In this document: positions 1-6,090 of the stretch, piece after piece
Numbering within the stretch: the stretch's first letter is position 1
How the letters are laid out: each line of letters begins with the position of its first letter
NCBI GenBank assembly: GCA_028287885.1
Contig: JAQBOT010000168.1
Coordinates: 1-6,111 of the forward strand
Reading direction: 5' to 3'
DNA length: 6,111 nt
From: Pedobacter sp.
Lineage (GTDB): Bacteria > Bacteroidota > Bacteroidia > Sphingobacteriales > Sphingobacteriaceae
The notes under the pieces: model-generated
Seen by the model: the letters and a program-made list of their open reading frames with translations, nothing else
Databases searched by the model: none
Told to the model about the DNA's origin: nothing
Made by a program: the position numbers and the translations under genes

Positions 1-712
1 TCTTCAGAATGCCTAAGTTCTGTAAGCTGATGTTACCAGACATAAAGTCGAAGCCTTTGTGCTGCGGTCCTGAAAACAGGTACTCTCCGGCGTCTTTTTC
101 AAGAACAAAGCTTGCAGAGATCATGTCTTTGTAGCTGTACTTATATTTTGCAAGCAGCCGCCCCGCTGAGCCAACGTAACGGCTTCCTGGAAGGTTATTG
201 AATCCTTTCTGCTTTTGAAGTGTTTGCCCATATCGCATGATCAGCTGCTGCTCAGCCAACCTTGACAGTTGATGCAAGCCAGGTTGTTCCTTATCGAAGT
301 CTGTAACCTTTACGAATGGCAATGTGCGCTGCACAGTGGCAACATCGAAACCTTCAATTGACTGGAGTTCAAGGGTCTCAAGTAGCTTACCATTCGTCTT
401 GATGTGCTTAAATAGGTTGCTAATTTGTAAGGGGGATAAGAATACCAGCACTTTAAGAGCTTCCGGACTCGTGTTATTCAGGTTAATTGGATGCTTTTGA
501 AGGAAGATTAGATTTTCCAGAAGCTCAGACAGGTCGTAATCCTCAGGTAGGTCAGGTGCAATGCTTTCAATTAAATCCCGGAGCAACTGATCTTCGGAAG
601 ATACCGCTTCTTGTCCGTAGGTTGCGCAAATGCTGAAGGAAAAAAAATATAGCAGCAATGCAGACTTTCTGCCCATCCGTAGAGATAAAAGCGCGGAGAA
701 TGTTTGAAGCAT
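1..712 (-). CDS. Secreted helix-hairpin-helix (ComEA-like) protein, 3' end cut by window edge
   Basis: The frame is open from an ATG at 712-710 to base 1 (237 codons, no stop), so this is only the N-terminal part. Residues 13-33 look like a signal peptide: a basic MGRK start, then a hydrophobic LLLYFFSFSIC core and a small-residue end before QEAV. A second ATG at 676-674 (Met13) gives a more normal signal peptide and may be the true start. Residues 75-105 (PINLNNTSPEALKVL, then SPLQISNLFKHI) match the helix-hairpin-helix pattern of ComEA-type proteins, and LQSIEGFDVATVQRTLPFV (116-134) looks like a second, related unit. Residues from about 180 (RYVGSAGRLLAKYKYSY, then LEKDAGE and GFDFMSG) resemble the part of long Bacteroidota HHH proteins that precedes a probable outer-membrane beta-barrel. 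That family is usually several hundred residues long, so most of this protein is outside the window. The family's role is not established; DNA binding is suggested only by the HHH fold. The gene follows the MerR-like gene by 54 bp on the same strand and could be co-transcribed with it. Confidence 0.8.
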   Translation of the reverse strand, partial: MLQTFSALLSLRMGRKSALLLYFFSFSICATYGQEAVSSEDQLLRDLIESIAPDLPEDYDLSELLENLIFLQKHPINLNNTSPEALKVLVFLSPLQISNLFKHIKTNGKLLETLELQSIEGFDVATVQRTLPFVKVTDFDKEQPGLHQLSRLAEQQLIMRYGQTLQKQKGFNNLPGSRYVGSAGRLLAKYKYSYKDMISASFVLEKDAGEYLFSGPQHKGFDFMSGNISLQNLGILK

Positions 713-766
713 ATTACTTCAAACAATAATATAATAACCTAGTAAAAAAACTTTATTTTAAATTGA

Positions 767-1102
767 TTAAATCTCGTCGTTCAGCTTCAAAAGGAAATCT
801 TTTAATTTCTCTAGTGACGCTATGATTTTCTGGTTCTCTTTCACCTCTCCGGAGTTGTTTTTCAGATGCTCTTTTGCTCCCTTAAGGGTAAAGCCTTTTT
901 CATCTACCAGGTGGAAGATGATCTTAAGATTCTCTATATCTTCTGGAGTAAATAACCGGTTGCCTTTCTTATTTTTCTTAGGCTGCAATACATCAAACTC
1001 TTTTTCGTAAAAGCGGATCTGCGACGCGTTAACGCCAAACATTTCCGTTACTTCGCCCATCGTGTAATACATCTTATTGATTTCCCGCTCTTTATAAGGC
1101 AT
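767..1102 (-). CDS. MerR-family transcriptional regulator, short type
   Basis: A 111-residue protein with a MerR-type winged helix-turn-helix at the N-terminus. The helices are YYTMGEVTEMFGVNASQIRF (12-31) followed by YEKEF; the wing is KNKKGNRLFTPEDIENL (43-59), and a second helical pair (IIFHLVDEKGFTLKGAKEHL, 61-80) completes the DNA-binding domain. Residues 86-110 form a short Lys/Glu/Leu-rich helix of the kind MerR proteins use for an antiparallel coiled-coil dimer. There is no separate effector domain and no cysteine anywhere, so thiol-ligated metal or redox sensing as in classical MerR, CueR or SoxR is unlikely. The ligand and targets are unknown. Met11 (codon 1072-1070) is an alternative start, giving the compact MYYTMGEV N-terminus common in this family; neither start has a clear ribosome binding site. 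The gene is divergent from alaS across 113 bp and lies just upstream of the HHH protein gene, so either may be a target; that is inference from position. Confidence 0.9.
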   Translation of the reverse strand: MPYKEREINKMYYTMGEVTEMFGVNASQIRFYEKEFDVLQPKKNKKGNRLFTPEDIENLKIIFHLVDEKGFTLKGAKEHLKNNSGEVKENQKIIASLEKLKDFLLKLNDEI

Positions 1103-1149
1103 AGTTTGGTGTTGATTATTAGTCGATTATACGAGTTATTTAAAGTGTT

Positions 1150-1157
1150 CAAATGTA
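1150..1157 (-). promoter_or_regulatory. Candidate Bacteroidota -7 box for the MerR-like gene
   Basis: Read on the minus strand this is TACATTTG, an exact match to the Bacteroidota primary sigma factor -7 consensus TAnnTTTG. It is 47 bp upstream of the first ATG of the regulator. I could not find a clear TTG or TTTG -33 element at the usual 19-21 bp spacing, so this rests on the -7 match and position only. Confidence 0.4.
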
Positions 1158-1190
1158 AAGGGATTTTAGTAGAATACCGTAATAAAATTT

Positions 1191-1198
1191 TAATTTTG
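1191..1198 (+). promoter_or_regulatory. Candidate Bacteroidota -7 box for alaS
   Basis: TAATTTTG matches TAnnTTTG exactly and ends 17 bases before the alaS ATG, which would give a leader of roughly ten bases. The -33 region is weak (TTTAG near 1165-1169 rather than TTTG). The stretch is AT-rich, so a chance match is possible, but the position is typical for genes of this phylum, which usually lack a Shine-Dalgarno sequence. Confidence 0.5.
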
Positions 1199-1215
1199 TT
1201 TCTTATCTCATACAG

Positions 1216-3915
1216 ATGACAGCAAAAGAAATAAGAGCAGCGTATTTAGAATTCTTCAAATCGAAAGACCATCGCATCGTTCCATCAGCACCAATAGTAG
1301 TAAAGAACGATCCGACCCTGATGTTCACTAATGCAGGTATGAACCAGTTTAAAGATCTATTTTTGGGGGAAGCCGCGATTAAGTATAACAGAGTAGCCGA
1401 TACCCAACGTTGTTTACGTGTTTCTGGAAAGCACAATGACCTTGAAGAGGTCGGAATTGATACCTATCACCACACCATGTTCGAAATGCTGGGAAACTGG
1501 AGTTTTGGTGATTATTTTAAAGAAGAAGCAATTGCCTGGAGCTGGGAGTTACTCACGGAAGTATATAAAATACCGAAAGATAAATTGTTTGTTTCGGTAT
1601 TTGAAGGGGATGAGAAAGAAGGGCTTCCAAAAGATCAGGAGGCCTTTGACATTTGGCTAAAGTATGTTCCTCAGGAGCGCATTATACTTGGCAATAAGAA
1701 GGACAACTTTTGGGAAATGGGTGAGACGGGTCCATGTGGCCCTTGTTCAGAGATTCACGTGGATTGCAGATCCGACGATGAACGTGCCCAGTTTAGTGGT
1801 AAGTCACTGGTGAATGCGGATCATCCTCAAGTGATTGAAATCTGGAACAACGTATTCATGCAGTTTAACCGTCTAAGGGACGGTTCTTTACAGCCTTTAC
1901 CTGCCAAACACGTTGACACCGGGATGGGCTTTGAACGTCTGGTTCGCGTGCTGCAGAACAAAGAATCTAATTATGATACCGACATATTCCAGCCGTTAAT
2001 CCAATTTATCGCCGAGAAGTCTGGAAAGGTATATGGTCAGGATGAACAGACCGACATAGCCATGCGTGTTATGGCCGATCATATTCGTGCGATCTCATTT
2101 GTCATTGCCGATGGGCAACTCCCTGCAAACAACAAGGCAGGGTATGTGATCCGCCGCATCTTACGTCGTGCAGTTCGTTATGCATACACCTTCCTTGATC
2201 TTAAAGAACCTTTCTTAAATCAATTGGTTCCTGTTCTTGCAGAACAGTTCGTCGGTGTATTTGACGAATTATCTGCACAAAAAGACTTTGTTCAGAAAGT
2301 GGTGCTTGAAGAAGAGGTTTCTTTCTTAAGAACTTTAGCTACCGGTATCCAACGCTTTGAAAATTATACAAGAAAGCAGGCGGAGTATTTAATGTCAGAG
2401 AACGCCATAGAGCCAGAAAAAGCATTTGAAGACCCATGGGTGTTTAGCATATTGAAGGACCAAATGGTGATCTCAGGCGACTTCGCATTTGAGTTGAACG
2501 ACACCTATGGTTTTCCTATCGATTTGACTGAACTCATGGCAAGAGAAAAAAGATGGACCGTTGATATGGCTGAATACGATAAAGCGCTGCTTAAGCAAAA
2601 AGAGCGTTCCAGGGCGGCTACTGCTATAGATACGGGCGACTGGGTATTGGTGAAGCCAGAACTCGAGGTGGAGTTTGTAGGTTATGATGATTTTGAAGCG
2701 GAAACGGAAATTATCAAATACCGCAAGGTGATTGCCAAAGGTAAGGAGCAGTACCAGATTGTGTTGAGTAAAACGCCTTTTTACGCGGAAAGCGGCGGTC
2801 AAGTAGGAGATACTGGCCGACTGGAAGATCATAGCCGAATGTTCTTCGTTGATATTACAGACACGAAGAAAGAAAATGGTGTAATTGTACATTATGCTGA
2901 TTCTATGCCGGAGGATGTTGATGGACTTTTTTGGGCCGTTATCGACGAAGAAAAGCGATTGCTGTCGCAGGACAACCATACTGCAACGCATCTATTGCAC
3001 GCGGCCTTGAAAAAAGTACTGGGAGCACATGTTAATCAAAAGGGCTCTCTGGTTAATCCGGATTACCTGCGTTTTGACTTCTCACACTTCGCAAAGATCA
3101 GCGAGGAGGATCTTGCCAAGGTTGAACATATTGTTAATCAGAAAATTCGTGAGAACATACCGCTTAAAGAACAACGCTATGTTCCATATGAGGAGGCGAT
3201 ATCAAGTGGCGTTACCGCGCTGTTTGGTGAAAAGTATGGCGACCTGGTTCGCATAATAACCTTCGATGACCATTATTCTAAAGAGTTGTGCGGAGGAACA
3301 CATGTACAGGCGACGGGCCAGATTGGTTACTTCAAGATCATTGCGGAAAGTGCCGTAGCTGCAGGCGTTAGGCGTATTGAGGCAATTACCGCAGACAAAG
3401 CTGAAGCTTTTATACTAGATCAAAACCGCGAACTGAACGAATTAAGAACCTTACTTAAGGGAAACAAAGACGTGGTTGCCGCCGTATCAGCATTGCTCGA
3501 AGAGAACGTTAAACTCAAGAAAGAGGCAGAAAAAGGAATTGTTGAGCAAGCCGCAAACCTGAAAAACAAGATCGTGCACCATATGAGAACGATTAAAGGG
3601 GTTACCTTCATTGCTGCTCATGTTGACTTGCCTTCTGCTGAGTCCGTTAAGAACCTGGCATATTCGATCGCTGATATGGTAGATAACATGTTCCTCGTGT
3701 TTACAACATTTATTGATGATAAACCCGGCATAACTGTAATGCTTTCGGAAAGTCTTGTCCGCGATAAAAAGCTAAATGCATCAAACATCGTTCGGGAATT
3801 GGCTAAGGACATTGAAGGTGGTGGCGGTGGTCAACCTTTTTATGCAACCGCAGGCGGCAAGAACAAAGATGGCTTATCTACAGTGCTGCACAAGGCGGAA
3901 GCGTTAATCAGTTAA
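1216..3915 (+). CDS. alaS: Alanyl-tRNA synthetase (AlaRS)
   Basis: Class II synthetase that charges tRNA(Ala) with alanine in the cytoplasm and hydrolyses mischarged Ser- or Gly-tRNA(Ala). The 899 residues start at MTAKEIRAAYLEFF, the usual N-terminus. The aminoacylation core is clear: TLMFTNAGMNQFKDLFLG (34-51), the motif 2 region TQRCLRVSGKHNDLEEVG (63-80) with HHTMFEMLGNWSFGDYF (85-101), WEMGETGPCGPCSEIH (166-181), and motif 3 DTGMGFERL with Arg241. The editing domain has the paired metal-ligand motifs HTATH (588-592) and CGGTH (692-696), all four ligands intact. A Lys/Glu/Leu-rich helix (about 735-785) leads to the C-terminal DHHA1-type domain with GGGGGQPFYATAGG (868-881). The protein is slightly longer than E. 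coli AlaRS (876). Part of the excess is an extra charged segment at about 383-418, just before GDFAFELNDTYGFPIDLTEL. The gene appears complete and stands alone: divergent from the MerR-like gene, with a strong terminator 37 bp after its stop. Confidence 0.98.
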   Translation: MTAKEIRAAYLEFFKSKDHRIVPSAPIVVKNDPTLMFTNAGMNQFKDLFLGEAAIKYNRVADTQRCLRVSGKHNDLEEVGIDTYHHTMFEMLGNWSFGDYFKEEAIAWSWELLTEVYKIPKDKLFVSVFEGDEKEGLPKDQEAFDIWLKYVPQERIILGNKKDNFWEMGETGPCGPCSEIHVDCRSDDERAQFSGKSLVNADHPQVIEIWNNVFMQFNRLRDGSLQPLPAKHVDTGMGFERLVRVLQNKESNYDTDIFQPLIQFIAEKSGKVYGQDEQTDIAMRVMADHIRAISFVIADGQLPANNKAGYVIRRILRRAVRYAYTFLDLKEPFLNQLVPVLAEQFVGVFDELSAQKDFVQKVVLEEEVSFLRTLATGIQRFENYTRKQAEYLMSENAIEPEKAFEDPWVFSILKDQMVISGDFAFELNDTYGFPIDLTELMAREKRWTVDMAEYDKALLKQKERSRAATAIDTGDWVLVKPELEVEFVGYDDFEAETEIIKYRKVIAKGKEQYQIVLSKTPFYAESGGQVGDTGRLEDHSRMFFVDITDTKKENGVIVHYADSMPEDVDGLFWAVIDEEKRLLSQDNHTATHLLHAALKKVLGAHVNQKGSLVNPDYLRFDFSHFAKISEEDLAKVEHIVNQKIRENIPLKEQRYVPYEEAISSGVTALFGEKYGDLVRIITFDDHYSKELCGGTHVQATGQIGYFKIIAESAVAAGVRRIEAITADKAEAFILDQNRELNELRTLLKGNKDVVAAVSALLEENVKLKKEAEKGIVEQAANLKNKIVHHMRTIKGVTFIAAHVDLPSAESVKNLAYSIADMVDNMFLVFTTFIDDKPGITVMLSESLVRDKKLNASNIVRELAKDIEGGGGGQPFYATAGGKNKDGLSTVLHKAEALIS

Positions 3916-3952
3916 TTGCCGATTCGTCAAGTAATCATAATAGATACCCTAG

Positions 3953-3990
3953 AAACAGAAAAAGGCACCCTTAGGTGCCTTTTTCTGTTT
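3953..3990. terminator. Bidirectional intrinsic terminator between alaS and the 4004-4513 gene
   Basis: A perfect inverted repeat: the left arm AAACAGAAAAAGGCACC (3953-3969) pairs over all 17 bases with the right arm (3974-3990), around the 4-base loop CTTA (3970-3973). The GC core GGCACC/GGTGCC is flanked by an A5 tract on one side and a T5 tract on the other, so RNA from either strand gives a GC stem followed by uridines. It lies 37 bp after the alaS stop and 13 bp after the stop of the convergent gene, the right place to end both transcripts. Confidence 0.92.
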
Positions 3991-4003
3991 GAATGATTAA
4001 AGA

Positions 4004-4513
4004 CTAGTGCTTACCACCATGCCCATGTTTTTCTCTTCCCCCGTGGTTGCCATCACGTCTCTCATAGCCCCTGGAGTCATTTCTATTGGAGTAGTTCCTA
4101 TGATTGTTCCTTTCCGAATAGTAGTGATTTCTTGGCGATTCGCGGTAAACGACGCGACGTTCTGGCCTGTATGAGGCATTATTGTATTGTGATCTGTAAT
4201 TTCTGTGTTGTAAGTATGGTCTATCTGAGTTGATAACGACCTTACGTCCGCGTCTTAGATCGTAAGATCTATATCTGCCTGGTAAGTAATTTGCATGCAC
4301 CCAATGGTTGTTGCTGTAATAAATGAACTTTCTGGTTGGCACATAATAGTAACTCTCAATCTCTGGCAGGTAATAGTAGTCGACGTGGTTGTAACCGCTC
4401 GGGCCCCATTCTGGCTGGGAGCCGATATTAATATTTACGCTAACCTGTGCTTTTGCCGGGCTGGCAAGCAATGCGGATACACCGATCGCGGCCATTAACA
4501 AGAATTTTCTCAT
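4004..4513 (-). CDS. Small secreted Tyr/Arg/Asn/His-rich protein of unknown function
   Basis: A 169-residue protein with a clear Sec signal peptide: MRKF, hydrophobic LLMAAIGVSALLA, then SPAKA before QVSVNI, so signal peptidase I should cut after about residue 22. The mature part begins with a strand-like VSVNINIG and has a Tyr-rich middle (GYNHVDYYYLPEIESYYYVP, then FIYYSNNHWVHANYLPGRYRSYDL, about 40-86). It ends in a low-complexity tail of Arg, Asn, Tyr, Ser and His (about 105-169), finishing HGGREKHGHGGKH. There is no transmembrane segment after the signal and no lipobox, so it is probably periplasmic or outer-membrane associated. I recall similar small secreted proteins in Sphingobacteriaceae but know no function. 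The basic, His-rich end could bind metal or an acidic polymer; this is a guess from composition. The gene converges on alaS across a shared terminator and is divergent from gatB. No exact -7 box was found upstream; the closest is AAACTTTG on the minus strand (4554-4547), one base off consensus. Confidence 0.88.
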   Translation of the reverse strand: MRKFLLMAAIGVSALLASPAKAQVSVNINIGSQPEWGPSGYNHVDYYYLPEIESYYYVPTRKFIYYSNNHWVHANYLPGRYRSYDLRRGRKVVINSDRPYLQHRNYRSQYNNASYRPERRVVYRESPRNHYYSERNNHRNYSNRNDSRGYERRDGNHGGREKHGHGGKH

Positions 4514-4520
4514 AAGGTTT

Positions 4521-4528
4521 TACATTTG
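4521..4528 (+). promoter_or_regulatory. Possible distal -7 box upstream of gatB
   Basis: TACATTTG matches the TAnnTTTG -7 consensus on the plus strand and lies 92 bp before the gatB start at 4621. No TTG or TTTG sits at the expected -33 spacing. The more proximal box at 4605-4612 is a better candidate, so this one is either a second start site or a chance match in AT-rich sequence. Confidence 0.2.
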
Positions 4529-4604
4529 TGTGTGTTTATTTAAATTCAAAGTTTGTGCCACAATCTTAAATGACAGGTACCCTGATCCATATTAGTAATT
4601 TGGT

Positions 4605-4612
4605 TATCTTTG
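4605..4612 (+). promoter_or_regulatory. Candidate -7 box of the gatB promoter; helps decide the gatB start
   Basis: TATCTTTG matches TAnnTTTG exactly and ends 8 bases before the ATG at 4621, a common arrangement with very short leaders in Bacteroidota. The -33 element is imperfect (CTG at 4582-4584, 20 bp upstream). Because this box lies downstream of the in-frame ATG at 4570, a transcript starting here could not use that earlier codon. Confidence 0.55.
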
Positions 4613-4620
4613 TTGAACAA

Positions 4621-6072
4621 ATGAATACAGATTTTAAGCAATTTGAATTGGTATCCGGACTTGAGATCCATGTGCAGTTAAATACGACAACAAAGATCTT
4701 CTCTTCCGATAGTGCTGCGTTTGGCGCATTGCCCAACGCGCATATTTCTGCCGTGACGATGGCTTTGCCAGGTGCGCTGCCCAAGTTGAATAAAGAGGTT
4801 ATTGAGAAAGCCGTAAGGATTGGCTTGGCCCTAAATTGTCACATCAATCAGAGAAACTATTTCGACAGAAAAAACTACTTCTATGCAGACCTTCCTAAAG
4901 GATATCAGATCACCCAAGACAATCAGCCCATCTGTAAGGACGGGTTTATTGATGTTACCTTAAGTAACGGCGATGTAAAGCAGATCGGCATAAATAGGAT
5001 TCATTTGGAAGAAGATGCGGGTAAAAGCATGCATGACCAGAGTGAGGAATATTCATTTATTGATCTGAATCGTGCTGGCGTTCCTTTAATTGAAATTGTA
5101 ACTGAACCGGATATCCGTTCTGCAGAGGAGGCTTCTGCGTTGCTAAATGCAATCAGGCAGCTGGTACGCCACCTTGATGTAAGTGATGGCAACATGGAGG
5201 AGGGAAGCTTACGTTGTGATGCCAACATCTCTATTCGTGAGCAGGGAAGCACGACTTTTGGAACGCGCTGCGAAGTTAAAAACCTGAATTCCATAAGAAA
5301 TGTCCGTAGGGCAATGGAGTTTGAATTTAACCGCCAGAAGGAGCTTGTAAGCCAAGGTGGAACCATCATTCAAAGTACATTGAACTTTGATGCAGATCAG
5401 GGCAGCACATCCCCAATGCGAAGTAAAGAAGAAGCCAACGACTACCGTTATTTTCCTGATCCTGATTTACCACCCATCCTAATCTCAAATGAATGGCTTG
5501 CGGCAATTAAAGCCTGCATGCCCGTGCTTCCACAAGAGATCGTTCAGCAGCTTACTGCTCAGTACGGCATCAATCGCTCAGAAGCTGCTATTTTTGCAGA
5601 AGACATGGACCTTTATGAATACTTCAGGCAGGCCAGTGTCGCTACGCAAAACGCAAAAAGCCTGATCAATTGGTTATCGGGTCCAATACGTGCTTCGCTG
5701 AATGAACAACAAATTTCTATCGCTGATTTTAACGTCAGTCCGCTACAACTTGCGGAGATAATCAACATGGTAGATGACAAAAAAATCAACCAGCAGGCTG
5801 CAATGCAGCGGCTTGTGCCTAAGGTTGAAAGGGGATCAAGCTTGCCTGTTATTCAGCTTGCCCAGTCGCTTAATTTACTAATTACAGAGGATAGTAGTGC
5901 CTTGGCTGACTTCGCGGACCAGGTTTTAAATAAGTTGCAGCCACAGGTGCTTGCCTATAAAAAAGGAAAAAAAGGAGTGCTTGGATTATTCGTTGGTGAA
6001 GTTATGAAGCTTGCAAAAGGCAAAGCTGATCCACAAAAAGTCAATGAAATCCTTCTCGAAAAATTAAAATAG
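4621..6072 (+). CDS. gatB: Asp-tRNA(Asn)/Glu-tRNA(Gln) amidotransferase subunit B
   Basis: GatB is the tRNA-binding and kinase subunit of GatCAB, which activates the side chain of misacylated Glu-tRNA(Gln) or Asp-tRNA(Asn) with ATP and amidates it with ammonia supplied by GatA. From the ATG at 4621 it is 483 residues, the normal family length. Signature motifs run in order: VSGLEIHVQL (11-20; His17 corresponds to the metal-ligand His of other GatB proteins), FDRKNYFYADLPKGYQITQ (81-99), INRIHLEEDAGKSMH (124-138), FIDLNRAGVPLIEIVTEPD (146-164), GNMEEGSLRCDANISIRE (190-207), CEVKNLNSIRNVRRAMEFE (217-235) and RSKEEANDYRYFPDPDLPP (267-285). A helical domain and a YqeY-like C-terminal tail follow (about 300-483), the tail being the part that contacts tRNA. 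An in-frame ATG at 4570 would add 17 residues, MTGTLIHISNLVIFVEQ, which are unlike GatB and span a promoter-like box, so the later start is preferred. gatA and gatC are not in the window. The closely following frame at 6091 may share its transcript. Confidence 0.97.
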   Translation: MNTDFKQFELVSGLEIHVQLNTTTKIFSSDSAAFGALPNAHISAVTMALPGALPKLNKEVIEKAVRIGLALNCHINQRNYFDRKNYFYADLPKGYQITQDNQPICKDGFIDVTLSNGDVKQIGINRIHLEEDAGKSMHDQSEEYSFIDLNRAGVPLIEIVTEPDIRSAEEASALLNAIRQLVRHLDVSDGNMEEGSLRCDANISIREQGSTTFGTRCEVKNLNSIRNVRRAMEFEFNRQKELVSQGGTIIQSTLNFDADQGSTSPMRSKEEANDYRYFPDPDLPPILISNEWLAAIKACMPVLPQEIVQQLTAQYGINRSEAAIFAEDMDLYEYFRQASVATQNAKSLINWLSGPIRASLNEQQISIADFNVSPLQLAEIINMVDDKKINQQAAMQRLVPKVERGSSLPVIQLAQSLNLLITEDSSALADFADQVLNKLQPQVLAYKKGKKGVLGLFVGEVMKLAKGKADPQKVNEILLEKLK

Positions 6073-6090
6073 ACACAAATACGATTCCAT

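Noticed and set aside
640..647. Eight-A run (T8 on the coding strand) in the signal peptide of the HHH protein as a phase-variable tract
   Set aside because: It is short, encodes ordinary hydrophobic Phe/Tyr codons, and nothing else points to phase variation.
713..766. T-rich stretch after the MerR-like stop as an intrinsic terminator
   Set aside because: There are runs of T on the transcribed strand but no GC-bearing stem before them, so termination between the two minus-strand genes is not supported.
822..1010. 62-codon plus-strand frame antisense to the MerR-like gene
   Set aside because: The minus-strand frame gives a coherent MerR protein, while the plus-strand product is a Phe/Ser-rich sequence with no motif.
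2473..2991. 172-codon open frame on the minus strand inside alaS
   Set aside because: It lies antisense to the AlaRS linker and editing domain, which is plainly coding on the plus strand. Its translation has no recognisable domain and looks like a reading-frame shadow.
4295..4498. 67-codon plus-strand frame antisense to the secreted protein
   Set aside because: The minus strand has a signal peptide, a sensible start and a terminator after its stop; the plus-strand frame has none of these.
5001..5369. 122-codon open frame on the minus strand inside gatB
   Set aside because: It is antisense to the most conserved part of GatB, and its Ser/Arg-rich translation has no family resemblance.
5959..5973. 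A6-GG-A7 run in gatB as a possible programmed slippage site
   Set aside because: The frame reads through normally as KKGKKG in the GatB tail and ends at the expected length. Such Lys runs are common in AT-rich genomes.
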